From: Chryseobacterium takakiae
GTDB taxonomy: Bacteria; Bacteroidota; Bacteroidia; Flavobacteriales; Weeksellaceae
DNA: 64,000 nt
Assembly (NCBI RefSeq): GCF_900129385.1
Contig: NZ_FQVO01000010.1
Span: 62,001-126,000, forward strand
Reading direction: 5' to 3'
Numbering within the stretch: the first letter of the stretch is position 1; the number at the start of each line of letters is the position of its first letter. The notes below the pieces were generated by a model, which did no database searches, was not told the DNA's origin, and saw only the letters and a program-made list of their open reading frames with translations. This document shows positions 50,601 through 60,027 of the stretch, piece after piece. The position numbers and the translations under genes were made by a program.

Positions 50601-51002
50601 TTATTTTTTTGCTATTGAACTGCAGCTTACAGCATTGCTATTATTGCTTGTTTCGTAAGTAAATGTAATCTCATCTCTTTCATTATTGATTGTTCCTTCA
50701 CCAACGATCTGCAGATTATCAGAATAGGTATCAATTATTATTTTATCGGGATTCTGATCACTCACTTTTGCTACAATTGTCGGCCCGTATCCCCCGAAAT
50801 TCTCAAGGTATAATTCATTGTTGTTTTCATTTTTTTCCCTGATGATCATCGTATAAGTTGTATTCGCAGATCCACAAGAATCACTTACGGTATACTCTCC
50901 TATAAACTTCAGTAAAACTGAATCTTCATCTCTGTTACATCCCAAAATCGCAATAAGTATGAGCAGAGAGAACAAAATTTTAATTTTCTTAAAATAATTC
51001 AT
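50601..51002 (-). CDS. Small lipoprotein, lipocalin-like size
   Basis: The 133-residue protein has a lipoprotein signal with AILGC (Cys about residue 22) and a mature part of strands (FIGEYTVSDSCGSANTTYTMIIREK; EITFTYETS) with two further Cys that could form a disulfide bond. It resembles small Bacteroidota beta-barrel lipoproteins but has no certain family. It lies between the barrel gene (3 bp upstream) and the T9SS mini-protein (10 bp downstream), in one operon. Confidence 0.7.
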   Translation of the reverse strand: MNYFKKIKILFSLLILIAILGCNRDEDSVLLKFIGEYTVSDSCGSANTTYTMIIREKNENNNELYLENFGGYGPTIVAKVSDQNPDKIIIDTYSDNLQIVGEGTINNERDEITFTYETSNNSNAVSCSSIAKK

Positions 51003-51005
51003 ACA

Positions 51006-51608
51006 TTATATTTTTCTAATTAATCCTAGACCTATGGAGAAAGCAATATTTCTTCTTTTTTCATAATAATATTCCTGGTATATATTTGATAAGCCAAACT
51101 GCATCCTTGGAATAAAATTGATTTTATATTGATCATTCAGCTTAAATCCGATGTTAACTCCGGATTCTATTCCAAGATCCAGGCTTTTATTATCTACAGA
51201 TATCGAGAAATAATTGTCTTTGATCTTTACATTGGCTTTTAAAGGAATTCCAATATAACCTCCTGCATAAGGCCTTATCTCAAAATATCTGTTCTGGTAA
51301 ACCTCCACCCCGAACCGTACTGGTATCTGAATATAGCTCGACGAATAGTCCTTATTTTCGGTAATGAAACCTCTTTTGCTATACCCTAAACCTCCTCCCA
51401 CATACAAAGTAGTACTGATGTTATAATCATAATTGATCTGAAAAGATGATGCTCCTTTATAAAGAAGATTCTGTTTCTGAAGACCTTTAAATTTTATATA
51501 ATCCTGATTTACTCTGTCATAATAAGCATTTACGCCTACTTCATGTTTATACTCCTGCCCTCGTAAAGAAGCACAGAAAACCAATGTAATTACTAATAAG
51601 TATCGCAT
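51006..51608 (-). CDS. Outer-membrane beta-barrel protein (PorT/OMP family)
   Basis: The 200-residue protein has a signal peptide ending SLRGQ and about eight strands with glycine-aromatic pattern (VGGGLGYSKRGF, IRPYAGGYIGIPLK, LDLGIESGVNIGFKL), ending in ILRKI-type residues. It belongs to the PorT-like barrel group, widespread in Bacteroidota. It is the first gene of the accessory surface operon. A role as outer-membrane partner of the fibre or the T9SS mini-protein is possible by position only. Confidence 0.75.
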   Translation of the reverse strand: MRYLLVITLVFCASLRGQEYKHEVGVNAYYDRVNQDYIKFKGLQKQNLLYKGASSFQINYDYNISTTLYVGGGLGYSKRGFITENKDYSSSYIQIPVRFGVEVYQNRYFEIRPYAGGYIGIPLKANVKIKDNYFSISVDNKSLDLGIESGVNIGFKLNDQYKINFIPRMQFGLSNIYQEYYYEKRRNIAFSIGLGLIRKI

Positions 51609-52348
51609 GTTTTTTTATTTAATTAATATTTAACTTATTTCAATACTGAACATTTTTGTTTATTCACTGAAATTTGAATAACAGCTGAAACACGTTTCCT
51701 TTAGCAAAACAGATTTCTCTGGCTGCCATCATACAGTTATAATTTCAATTCCAATAGGATTGATTTTTTTAGGGAAGTATATGAGAAAATTTTTGGGGAA
51801 AGTCTAATCCATTGTTAATCTAGGATTATCGGCTCATCTATAACATCCTGAAGATTAAATATTTTTTTAGAATGTTATAGAATAATACTATATAATAAGA
51901 ATTATATGAATTTAATAGATGTCGTGATCCTTAAGACGACAAATTATTTGCCTATTAAATTGTTTAGGAAGTTTTAATAATGAATTATCTGTAAAGAAAT
52001 CTATAATATGTGTACGAAACACATAGAAGTAACAATAATCGTTTTTCATTTCATGTGTAGTTAAATTCAAAAGCTTATCAAGCAAAAATAATATAAATTA
52101 TTAATATTTCAAAATTTAACATTAATTTATAATAAAAATAAATAAAAAATTGGTTAATTTAAATAATTCACTCAAAAAAACGAATTGAATTAATTAAATT
52201 CATAATTTACAATAGAAGAATTAATTTTGTTAACGATGCTTTACAGAGTACACTAATGATTTCGATATTTTATCAATCAAAACTACTTTAATTATGCAGC
52301 ATTTATATTGAAAATAAGTATCTTCGCTTTTCAAATTTTTATTGAAAA
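51609..52348. other. 740-bp AT-rich gene desert
   Basis: I see no gene. The stretch is markedly AT-rich, with poly-A/T blocks, an ATGTGT/ACACAT hairpin near 52007-52024 and a TAATTTTG -7 box at 52222-52229 that may serve the thioredoxin-like operon. It marks the edge of the accessory region. Confidence 0.6.
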
Positions 52349-53530
52349 ATGAAGAAGATTGTTACCGTTTTGTTTTTATTTTCTGTAATCACCGTTTTTG
52401 CGCAGGAGGCTATTCAGTTTCAGGAACTGCCTTTTAAAGATATTATCGCAAAAGCAAAGAAAGAAAATAAGATCGTTTTTATAGATGCGTTTACCTCATG
52501 GTGTGGCCCATGCAAAATGATGGAGAAAAATATTTTCACTAAAAAATCCGTGGGAGATTATTATAACGCCAATTTTATCAATGCAAGATTTGATATGGAA
52601 AAAGGTGAAGGAAGAGATATTGCAGTGAAATACGGGGTACGCTCATACCCTACCTATCTGTTTCTGAATGGTGATGGAGAGGTTGTTTCACAGAATTACG
52701 GTTACATGGAAGAAAGTATGTTCGTCGCGATGGCACAGAATATCAATTCGCCCAACAATAAAAAAGGGTCTTTAAAGGAACGTTTTGAAAAAGGGGAAAA
52801 AGATCCTGAATTTCTGATCAACATTATGAAGCTCAATTCTTCTTCAGATTTTGATTTTGCCAAAAGGGCTTCGGAAAGATATTTTGAAAACAAAGCAAAA
52901 ACATCCGAATTTACAAAAGATGATGTGGGTCTTTTACTATACTTCCTCAAATCTACTGAAGACAAAAATTATAAAGTCTTTACTGAAAGGAAAGCTGACA
53001 TCATTACATTTTTACCTGAAGAAACCTATCGCGAATTCGACAATCAGATTAAACTGGGAAAAATTGTTGAACAATCAATCGACCATCAGAATAAAAGAAT
53101 TAACGATGATTACTTCATGAAAGCAGCAGAACCCCTTGTAGGAAAGCATGATGCTGAAGTAAAACTCAACCAGACCAAATTAAGCTATTACGAGCAAAAC
53201 GCCAATTTCCCGGAATATGAAAAGGCTGCCCTTGTATACTATAAAAATTCGGAAGCTTTCGAGCCTAATGAATTATTAAAAGCAGCATGGATATTTTCTG
53301 AACATGTTACTGATGTTACATCATTAAAAAAGGCGGCTGAATGGGCCGAAAAATCTGTCATGCGTACTGAAACTGCTGAAAATACTTATATTCTCGCAAA
53401 GCTTTATTTTCTTACCGGAAATACGGAACAGGCTCAGACCTATGCAGAAATGTCAAAAAATATGGCTTCTATGGCTCAAAAAGATTCTAAACTGGCAGAG
53501 GAGTTGTTAAAACAAATTAATAAGAAATAA
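52349..53530 (+). CDS. Periplasmic thioredoxin-like protein with C-terminal helical repeats
   Basis: The 393-residue protein has a signal peptide ending VFAQ, a thioredoxin domain at about 25-140 with the active site TSWCGPCKMM (Cys-Gly-Pro-Cys) and the cis-Pro region VRSYPTYLFL, then about 240 helical residues with TPR-like units (EWAEKSVMRTETAENTYILAKLYFLTGNTEQAQTYAEMSK). It should act as a periplasmic thiol-disulfide oxidoreductase or reductase. Its stop codon overlaps the next start (TAATG). Confidence 0.85.
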   Translation: MKKIVTVLFLFSVITVFAQEAIQFQELPFKDIIAKAKKENKIVFIDAFTSWCGPCKMMEKNIFTKKSVGDYYNANFINARFDMEKGEGRDIAVKYGVRSYPTYLFLNGDGEVVSQNYGYMEESMFVAMAQNINSPNNKKGSLKERFEKGEKDPEFLINIMKLNSSSDFDFAKRASERYFENKAKTSEFTKDDVGLLLYFLKSTEDKNYKVFTERKADIITFLPEETYREFDNQIKLGKIVEQSIDHQNKRINDDYFMKAAEPLVGKHDAEVKLNQTKLSYYEQNANFPEYEKAALVYYKNSEAFEPNELLKAAWIFSEHVTDVTSLKKAAEWAEKSVMRTETAENTYILAKLYFLTGNTEQAQTYAEMSKNMASMAQKDSKLAEELLKQINKK

Positions 53531-54159
53531 TGAAGATCAGATTATTAGCAGCCGTTCTTACCCTTTTTATTTTAGGAAATTTAAATGCCCAGGATCAGGA
53601 AAATACCAATAAAACAAGTGTCTATATAAAAGGTAATGCAGTCCTTATTCCTTTAGGGATTGTTAATCTTGCTCTGGAACATCAGCTCAGCAAAAAAATT
53701 ACCGTACAGGGCGACGTTCTAATCTCTCCGTGGAAGTCTTTTGCAGGGCATGAACTGCAGTATTATTCCGTATCTGCGGAAGGAAGATATTATTTTAATG
53801 AAGCGTTCAGACATTTTTATCTGGGAGCCAATATTGCTGCCTCTTCATTTGTTTTGCAAAAATGGAATTATTGGTCTGATGGACCTTATTACAATGATTT
53901 TGGAGAAGTTTTTGTGACCTCAAATCTTTATCAGAAAGGTTATTCTATTATATTCGGTATAACGGGAGGGTATCAGTTTAAAATTTCCGACAGATGGAAT
54001 ATTGATGTGTATGCAGTTATTGGATCATCACAGGATTTTTACAAAGGTTATGACAGAACTACCGGTGAACGCTATGACCGAAAAGATAATAAATTCAATA
54101 GAAGTGGTGAAATTCTTCCTTACAGAGGAGGCGTCATGATTTCTTATAAACTAAAATAA
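53530..54159 (+). CDS. DUF3575-like outer-membrane beta-barrel protein
   Basis: The 209-residue protein has a signal peptide ending NLNAQ and strands of the DUF3575 type: GNAVLIPLGIVNLALEHQLSKKITVQGDVLISPWKS, then SAEGRYYFNEAFRHFYLGANI and a final GGVMISYKLK. It is a small barrel of unknown function. It is translationally coupled to the thioredoxin-like gene. Confidence 0.78.
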   Translation: MKIRLLAAVLTLFILGNLNAQDQENTNKTSVYIKGNAVLIPLGIVNLALEHQLSKKITVQGDVLISPWKSFAGHELQYYSVSAEGRYYFNEAFRHFYLGANIAASSFVLQKWNYWSDGPYYNDFGEVFVTSNLYQKGYSIIFGITGGYQFKISDRWNIDVYAVIGSSQDFYKGYDRTTGERYDRKDNKFNRSGEILPYRGGVMISYKLK

Positions 54160-54165
54160 ATTCCC

Positions 54166-54372
54166 ATGAAATTATTCGGAAAAAATCATCTGATTCTTTG
54201 TGCCATTACTTTTATCATTCTTTTTCTGATGAATTACCTTGGCAATGACCAAGCTGATAAACTGGAAAGAGCTTTAATGATCGGTGCTGCCGGAGTAATT
54301 GGTCTTTCTATCGGTTTAGCAATCATGAATAAAGGCAAAGATGATAAAACTCCGCCTCAGGATTTTGATTAA
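54166..54372 (+). CDS. Small two-helix membrane protein
   Basis: The 68-residue protein has membrane helices at about 9-26 and 38-56 with a short charged loop (GNDQADKLER) between and a polar Asp/Lys tail. It lies 6 bp after the DUF3575 gene in the same operon. I do not recognise the family. Confidence 0.65.
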   Translation: MKLFGKNHLILCAITFIILFLMNYLGNDQADKLERALMIGAAGVIGLSIGLAIMNKGKDDKTPPQDFD

Positions 54373-54438
54373 ATGTGAATGTTTAATTGTGAATTCTTTT
54401 TTTAATTTGATTAATATTTACAATTGACCATTCCCCTA

Positions 54439-55650
54439 TCAATCTTCGTAGATTACGTATTTTTTTCTGATTTTCTCAAACTTTTCCAAACCGGGTTTCC
54501 AGGAATCTTTGATTTCCTTTATAGATTTTCCGGAAATGATCTGCTTTCTAAGTGTATCATTTCCCGCTAACGTATCAAACCAGAAATTTTTGCCGGCTGC
54601 AGGTTTAAGGAAAAAGTCCAGTTCCGGATTTTTATAATTTTTATAAGCTTTAAGCACCCACTCAAGATTAAGCGCTCTTAAATCCTTCGGATAATCGGAA
54701 AGATTTTCTCCGTAGCAGAGTTTTCCGTTCAGGAAAGGATCCTTAGCTCCGAAATTCGGTTTCGGCGTAAATTGATAAGGCAGGCCTCTTGTCCATGGCG
54801 ATCCGTATATCTGAAAAGGAAGATCAGTGCCTCTTCCAACGGAAACCTGGATCCCTTCAAAAAAGCATAAGCTTGGATACAGATTAATCGATTTATCATT
54901 GGGTAAATTAGGGGAAGGTTTTTCTAATATCGGATATCTTAATTTTTTATGATAATTCTTCATCGGAATTAAAGTATATTTTGCCTGAATTCCTTTTTCC
55001 AGCCATTTTTCCCCATTCACCATTTTGCCGTATTCCCCGATGGTAAGACCATAAACTACCGGCACTTCATGCATCCCGACAAAATTCTTCCACTTTTTAT
55101 CGAGAACAGGACCGTCTGTATAGCCGTCGTGCGGATTCGGGCGGTCGAGCACCATTATCTCAACATGGTTTTCCGCTCCGGCTTCCATAAGATAGGTTAA
55201 TGTAGAAATATAGGTATAAAACCGTACTCCTACATCCTGTATATCAAAAACCACGATATCAATTCCTTTTAATTGTTCAGGTTTTGGTTTCTTATTATTT
55301 CCGTACAAAGAAACAATGGGAATTCCCGTTTTAACATCAATACCGTTTTTCACTTTTTCACCTGCATCCGCGTCGCCTCTGAAACCATGCTCGGGAGCGA
55401 AAATAGATTTAATTTTAATACCTTTTTTTGCTAAAAAATCAACAACATGAGTTCTGTCGCTCATTAATCCGGTCTGATTAGTCACCACACCAATTGTTTT
55501 ACCCTTCAGCAACGGTAAATAGAGTTCCGGCTGATCGGCTCCTGTTTTAAAACCTTCCAAGTCTTTAGATTGAGAATGATATTGATGGAATACTCCTAAA
55601 AAAATTAGGCAAATAAGAAGTAAATTTTTAATTTTGAAATCTAAATTCAT
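54439..55650 (-). CDS. DUF1343 protein, NamZ-like exo-beta-N-acetylmuramidase
   Basis: I start it at the ATG ending at 55650 (MNLDFKIKNLLL..., 403 residues), because this gives a proper signal peptide (ending HQYHSQ); the longer frame to 55791 lies inside the divergent gene. Conserved DUF1343 features are GKTIGVVTNQTG, FAPEHGFRGDADAGEKV, YGNNKKP, FDIQDVGVRFYTYISTL, DRPNPH and GRGTDLPFQIYGSPW. NamZ (GH171) removes N-acetylmuramic acid from peptidoglycan fragments in cell wall recycling. Its start codon is only 4 bp from that of the LolC/E-like gene. Confidence 0.88.
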   Translation of the reverse strand: MNLDFKIKNLLLICLIFLGVFHQYHSQSKDLEGFKTGADQPELYLPLLKGKTIGVVTNQTGLMSDRTHVVDFLAKKGIKIKSIFAPEHGFRGDADAGEKVKNGIDVKTGIPIVSLYGNNKKPKPEQLKGIDIVVFDIQDVGVRFYTYISTLTYLMEAGAENHVEIMVLDRPNPHDGYTDGPVLDKKWKNFVGMHEVPVVYGLTIGEYGKMVNGEKWLEKGIQAKYTLIPMKNYHKKLRYPILEKPSPNLPNDKSINLYPSLCFFEGIQVSVGRGTDLPFQIYGSPWTRGLPYQFTPKPNFGAKDPFLNGKLCYGENLSDYPKDLRALNLEWVLKAYKNYKNPELDFFLKPAAGKNFWFDTLAGNDTLRKQIISGKSIKEIKDSWKPGLEKFEKIRKKYVIYED

Positions 55651-55654
55651 AAGC

Positions 55655-56884
55655 TTGAAGTTTCCTTTATATTTCTCTAGAAAAATAGCGTTTTCCAAAG
55701 ATAATAAAAATAACCTCTCCCGGGTTATCATCTTCATTGGAAGGCTTTCGGTGGCATTGGGAATCATTGTTTCTCTAATCACCGTATCCACAGGTTTCGG
55801 TTCTAAGAAAGCAATTAAAGAAAGACTGGCAGATTTCAGCGGTCATATTACCGTAAGATCTACAAGATCAAATTCTTCCTACAATACTTCCGTGCTTGAT
55901 AACCAGGGTTTGGATATTAAAAAAATAAAAGAAATTCCTGATGTGGCAAGTGTTCAGAAATATGCAATGTTAACAGGTATAATGCGGAATGAGCACAATT
56001 TTGCGGGAATTATTTTCAAAGGAATCGGTAAAGATTTTGACAGCCTCAGGTTTAAAAAATTCCTGATTGCCGGAACCACTCCGCAGGTAACTGAGAAAGG
56101 CTATAACAATGGCGTAGTAATCTCTGAGAAAACGGCAAAAGACCTTCATCTTAAGGTAAAAGACAGCATCGTCACAGTATTTTCAAAAGCCGACCAGCAA
56201 CCTATCTACAGGAAATTTGAAGTCTTGGGAATTTACAGAACGGATATTAAAATGATTGATGACCAATTCGTTATCGGAGATATTAATCATGTTCGTAAAA
56301 TTCAGGATATGAAACCTGATGAAGCGGGTGGAATTGATATTTTCTTTAAAAATGTAAATGATGCAGATGCAGATTTTCCCGAAATTGAAAAGCTCATAGG
56401 ATATAAAAACTATGCTGAAAAAGCAACAGAGAAATTTCCACAGATTACCGACTGGATCAGTATTTTTGACACCAATATTGCATTGATTATTATTATCATG
56501 CTGATTGTAGTGATTATTAATATCATTATGGTTCTCTTAATCCTTATTATTGAAAGAACCAACTCCATAGGTCTTCTTAAAACCCTCGGCGCAAGCAATT
56601 CCCAGATTCGTGCAACCTTTATCAACTATACACTGATCATTATGATTCCCGGGCTTTTGTACGGAAATGTAATTGGTTTAGGCCTGATTTTCATCCAGAA
56701 GATTTTTGGCATTATCAAACTTAATCCTGAGAATTATTACGTAAGTACAGTTCCGGTAGATCTTAATCCATTTATGATCATCTCCATCTCGGTAGGCATT
56801 CTGATTATTTCAGGTCTGGCCTTAATTATTCCCAGCTACCTCATCAGTAAGATTTCTCCGGTGAAGGCGATTAAGTATAATTAG
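55655..56884 (+). CDS. LolC/LolE-type ABC transporter permease
   Basis: No ATG precedes the first membrane helix, so the start must be TTG; I choose 55655 (KFPLYFSRKIAFSKD, about 410 residues) over 55634. The protein has an N-terminal helix (VIIFIGRLSVALGIIVSLITVSTGFG), a periplasmic domain of about 220 residues and three C-terminal FtsX-type helices (FDTNIALIIIIMLIVVIINIIMVLLILIIERTNSIGLLKTLGASN). Such proteins release lipoproteins from the inner membrane with LolD. No LolD gene is adjacent. Confidence 0.85.
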   Translation: MKFPLYFSRKIAFSKDNKNNLSRVIIFIGRLSVALGIIVSLITVSTGFGSKKAIKERLADFSGHITVRSTRSNSSYNTSVLDNQGLDIKKIKEIPDVASVQKYAMLTGIMRNEHNFAGIIFKGIGKDFDSLRFKKFLIAGTTPQVTEKGYNNGVVISEKTAKDLHLKVKDSIVTVFSKADQQPIYRKFEVLGIYRTDIKMIDDQFVIGDINHVRKIQDMKPDEAGGIDIFFKNVNDADADFPEIEKLIGYKNYAEKATEKFPQITDWISIFDTNIALIIIIMLIVVIINIIMVLLILIIERTNSIGLLKTLGASNSQIRATFINYTLIIMIPGLLYGNVIGLGLIFIQKIFGIIKLNPENYYVSTVPVDLNPFMIISISVGILIISGLALIIPSYLISKISPVKAIKYN

Positions 56885-56966
56885 AAGTTGGTGAAAAGTA
56901 AAAAGTGAAAAGTGAAAGGTTAATTACTTATTCATGCTATCATTCAGCGAATAAAATTTAAAGCCG

Positions 56967-56974
56967 TATCTTTG
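56967..56974 (+). promoter_or_regulatory. -7 box for cysK
   Basis: TATCTTTG fits TAnnTTTG, 19 bp before the ATG. Confidence 0.5.
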
Positions 56975-56993
56975 CCATGCTTAAAAAACATTT

Positions 56994-57977
56994 ATGAAAT
57001 ACGCAAACAACATCCTCGAAACTATAGGAAATACACCATTGGTAAAACTGAATAAAGTTTTGGGTGAAGATTTTCCGGCACTAGTTTTGGCAAAGGTGGA
57101 AACTTTCAATCCCGGGAATTCCGTGAAGGACAGAATGGCCCTGAAAATGATTGAAGACGCAGAAAAAGACGGAAGGCTAAAGCCGGGAGGTACCATTATC
57201 GAAGGAACTTCAGGAAATACAGGAATGGGATTGGCTCTTGCAGCAATCATCAAAGGATACAAATGTATTTTTGTAACCAATTCAAAACAATCTAAAGAAA
57301 AATGCGACATTCTCCGTGCTGTAGGTGCTGAAGTCATTGTTTGCCCTACCGACGTAAAACCTACGGATCCACGTTCTTATTATTCGGTATCAAAGCGTCT
57401 TGCAAAGGAAACTGAAAACGGATGGTACGTTAATCAATATGATAATTTATCCAACAGAGCTGCGCATTATGAATCTACTGCTCCGGAAATATGGGAACAG
57501 ACCGAAGGAAAACTGACACATTTCGTTGTGGGAGCAGGAACAGGAGGCACGATTACCGGCTGTGGTACCTTCTTCAAAGAGAAAAACCCGAATATTAAAG
57601 TAATTGGAGTTGACACCTACGGATCTATCTTAAAAGAAATCCATGAGACTGGGGAAATCAACTTAGGAAACGCTTATACTTATATCACTGAAGGAATCGG
57701 TGAAGATATTCTTCCTGAAAATTATGATATGGCAGTGATTGATCATTTTGAGAAAGTAACGGATAAAGACGGTGCTGTTTATGCAAGAAAATTAGCAAAA
57801 GAAGAAGGAATTTTTTGCGGATACTCTGCAGGAAGCGCTATCGCTTCACTGGTACAGATGAAGGATCAGTTTACAAAAGATGATGTTATTGTAGTACTTC
57901 TTCACGATCACGGTTCAAGATACGTGGGAAAAATCTATAATGACGAATGGATGAAAGAAATGGGTTGGCTGGATTAA
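56994..57977 (+). CDS. Cysteine synthase family PLP enzyme
   Basis: The 327-residue protein has the PLP lysine motif NPGNSVKDRMA (Lys about residue 44), the substrate loop EGTSGNTGMGLA, the phosphate-binding GAGTGGTITG and the C-terminal GYSAGSAIASL. It makes cysteine from O-acetylserine and sulfide; a cystathionine beta-synthase lacking its regulatory domain cannot be excluded. The gene stands alone with its own promoter and terminator. Confidence 0.9.
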   Translation: MKYANNILETIGNTPLVKLNKVLGEDFPALVLAKVETFNPGNSVKDRMALKMIEDAEKDGRLKPGGTIIEGTSGNTGMGLALAAIIKGYKCIFVTNSKQSKEKCDILRAVGAEVIVCPTDVKPTDPRSYYSVSKRLAKETENGWYVNQYDNLSNRAAHYESTAPEIWEQTEGKLTHFVVGAGTGGTITGCGTFFKEKNPNIKVIGVDTYGSILKEIHETGEINLGNAYTYITEGIGEDILPENYDMAVIDHFEKVTDKDGAVYARKLAKEEGIFCGYSAGSAIASLVQMKDQFTKDDVIVVLLHDHGSRYVGKIYNDEWMKEMGWLD

Positions 57978-58003
57978 TAATAAGCCCCACTCTACAAATA
58001 AAG

Positions 58004-58034
58004 AACTCAGAACATCTGCTCTGAGTTTTTTTAT
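58004..58034 (+). terminator. Terminator after the cysteine synthase gene
   Basis: AACTCAGA (58004-58011) pairs with TCTGAGTT (58020-58027), followed by T6. Confidence 0.85.
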
Positions 58035-58067
58035 TTTATACGGATTAAGTTTTAATCTGCTGAATAA

Positions 58068-58595
58068 TTATTCGTTGATGTTTTTCTTTAAAATCTGCTT
58101 TAAAAAGCTATAGTCTTTCTCGCTCATTGATTTCCTGGGAAACATATAGCTGTATTTTCCTTCGATGCTTATAAATTCATTGTTGCTGTCGAAAAACTCA
58201 AAATCTTTCCATTCGCTGGTCTCATTATCACCGTTAATATTTACTGTGAAAAAATTCTCCTCTATTCTGATTTCATAGACTTTACAATTTTCGATTTTAT
58301 TTAAATAGTGCGCTACCTGCTTTTTCCATCTTGAAACTTTATTAATGCTTACCGATAGAAAAACAGCGCAAAGCAGGAACAAAAAGCTTACAAAATACAA
58401 AATCCCTGACTTTTCTTTGCTGAAATCATCTCTAAAAAAGAATAAAATAACCAGAATAACAGCAACTACAATCGTTGTAACCGTTTTTCCTCTCGTTGTA
58501 GGCGAAAAGAACAGGCTTCCCTGATTCCCGCTGAAATATATTTCTTCAAAATCCTTTCTTTTCGGCTTTAGAACGATTACTTTCTCTTCAGTCAT
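58068..58595 (-). CDS. YcxB-like membrane protein, second copy type
   Basis: The 175-residue protein has two membrane segments (TIVVAVILVILFFF and GILYFVSFLFLLCAVFLSV, about 42-85), then a soluble domain with VYEIRIEENFFTVNIN, SEWKDFEFF and YMFPRKSMSEKDYSFLKQIL, which follows the YcxB-like pattern of 1071-1559. The role is unknown. Confidence 0.7.
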   Translation of the reverse strand: MTEEKVIVLKPKRKDFEEIYFSGNQGSLFFSPTTRGKTVTTIVVAVILVILFFFRDDFSKEKSGILYFVSFLFLLCAVFLSVSINKVSRWKKQVAHYLNKIENCKVYEIRIEENFFTVNINGDNETSEWKDFEFFDSNNEFISIEGKYSYMFPRKSMSEKDYSFLKQILKKNINE

Positions 58596-58713
58596 ATTTA
58601 TTAATTCTGCAGCAAATATAAGTTTTTCATTTTATCAATCTCATTTTAAACATCATCACTCCTACCCTAAAATTCTCTCACCCTAAAACCCTCTGACTCT
58701 AGAACTCACCCAC

Positions 58714-59022
58714 TCAAAAATTCCCTTCCTCATATTTGTCACTGATGGCTGAAAGCTTACTCATCAGCTCACGGTTTTTCTGTTTCAGGTCTTCCATTTT
58801 TCGGAGCATCTCGTGAATTACTTCGAGTCCGGGGAGGTTGATATCCAGATCATAATACCAGTTGGTAAACCTTTCAAAAGACGGCAGATCTTCATACATC
58901 AGATAGTGGATTTCATTCTCTGTCTGAATATTCAGTAAACCGGAATCTACCAGTTCATCAAAAAAGGTGATTTCAATATTGTATATTTTTACGAGTTCTT
59001 CCCGTGATATTCTTTCATTCAT
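58714..59022 (-). CDS. cbpM: Chaperone modulator CbpM
   Basis: The 102-residue protein has a MerR-like helix-turn-helix start (ISREELVKIYNIEITFFDELVDSGL) and a C-terminal coiled coil (EVIHEMLRKMEDLKQKNRELMSKL). CbpM binds the J-domain of CbpA and inhibits it. It begins 3 bp after the cbpA stop, the usual arrangement. Confidence 0.88.
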   Translation of the reverse strand: MNERISREELVKIYNIEITFFDELVDSGLLNIQTENEIHYLMYEDLPSFERFTNWYYDLDINLPGLEVIHEMLRKMEDLKQKNRELMSKLSAISDKYEEGNF

Positions 59023-59025
59023 GAC

Positions 59026-59934
59026 TTAAGAATTTTTTAGTTGTTCGAAAAGCTGCTTCTGCTTATCGGTAAGGTTGGTAGGCAGTTTCACATCGTACGT
59101 CACAAAAAGGTCACCGAATTCTCCTTCCTTTTTATAGACAGGAAATCCTTTTCCTTTTAGCCTTACGGTCATTCCGTTTTGGGTTTCAGGCTTCACTTTA
59201 AGATTGACGCTTCCGGTGAGGGTATTCACGTTGACATCGCCGCCTAAGACAGCCGTATACAAATCAATAGTAACTTTAGTTTTCAAATCATCTCCAATCC
59301 TTTCAAAATCCGGATCAGCCGGAATAGTAAAAGTAATGTACAAATCACCGTTTGGACCACCATTATAGCCGGGATTTCCATGCCCTTTCAATTTAATCTG
59401 CTGTCCGTCATAAACGCCTGCCGGAATGGTAATCCTCACCTTTTTCCCGTTAATATCAAAAGTCTGCTGATGTGTAGTTGCAGCATCCTTTAAGCTTAGA
59501 TTCAGCTCTGCATGAATATCCTGTCCTTTAAACTTCCCGGATGCACTTCCTCTTGAACTTCTCCCGAACCCTCCTGTTCCGCCGAACATGCTTTGAAAAA
59601 AATCCGAGAAATCTTCTCCTTCACCAAAATCAGCACCGGAAAATCCGCCACCGTAGTCGTTGCCATAATTCTGATACTGCTGTTGCTGTGCCTTTTCATA
59701 CTCTTCACCATGTTTCCAGTGTTCGCCGTATTTATCGTATTTAGCACGGTTTTCAGGATTGCTGAGAACTTCATTGGCTTCGTTGATCTCCTTGAATTTC
59801 CTTTCCGCTTCCTTATCGTCAGGATTTAGGTCCGGATGAAGCTTTCTTGCCAGCTTGCGATAGGCTTTTTTGATATCTTCCTGGGTTGCGTTTTTATCTA
59901 CGCCTAAAATTTTATAGTAGTCTATATAAGCCAT
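59026..59934 (-). CDS. cbpA: CbpA-type DnaJ co-chaperone
   Basis: I start it at the ATG ending at 59934 ([11 protein letters not shown], 302 residues): the -7 box at 59950-59957 lies inside the longer frame, so the upstream TTG cannot be used by that transcript. It has an N-terminal J domain with the HPD motif ([11 protein letters not shown], about 29-39), a G/F-rich linker ([15 protein letters not shown]) and two DnaJ C-terminal substrate domains; the zinc finger of DnaJ is absent. It assists DnaK together with CbpM. Confidence 0.93.
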   Translation of the reverse strand: MAYIDYYKILGVDKNATQEDIKKAYRKLARKLHPDLNPDDKEAERKFKEINEANEVLSNPENRAKYDKYGEHWKHGEEYEKAQQQQYQNYGNDYGGGFSGADFGEGEDFSDFFQSMFGGTGGFGRSSRGSASGKFKGQDIHAELNLSLKDAATTHQQTFDINGKKVRITIPAGVYDGQQIKLKGHGNPGYNGGPNGDLYITFTIPADPDFERIGDDLKTKVTIDLYTAVLGGDVNVNTLTGSVNLKVKPETQNGMTVRLKGKGFPVYKKEGEFGDLFVTYDVKLPTNLTDKQKQLFEQLKNS

Positions 59935-59949
59935 AGAAACGTTTTTACT

Positions 59950-59957
59950 CAAATTTA
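59950..59957 (-). promoter_or_regulatory. -7 box for cbpA-cbpM
   Basis: CAAATTTA on the plus strand reads TAAATTTG on the minus strand and lies 15 bp before the start codon. Confidence 0.5.
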
Positions 59958-60004
59958 AGGATTTTAGAGACGAAATTTATATAATGAAGTGTTAAAAATA
60001 AAGC

Positions 60005-60012
60005 TATCTTTG
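60005..60012 (+). promoter_or_regulatory. -7 box for the symporter gene
   Basis: TATCTTTG fits TAnnTTTG and lies 15 bp before the ATG at 60028, which decides against the upstream GTG at 59989. Confidence 0.55.
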
Positions 60013-60027
60013 ACTAAAAAGCGCTCT

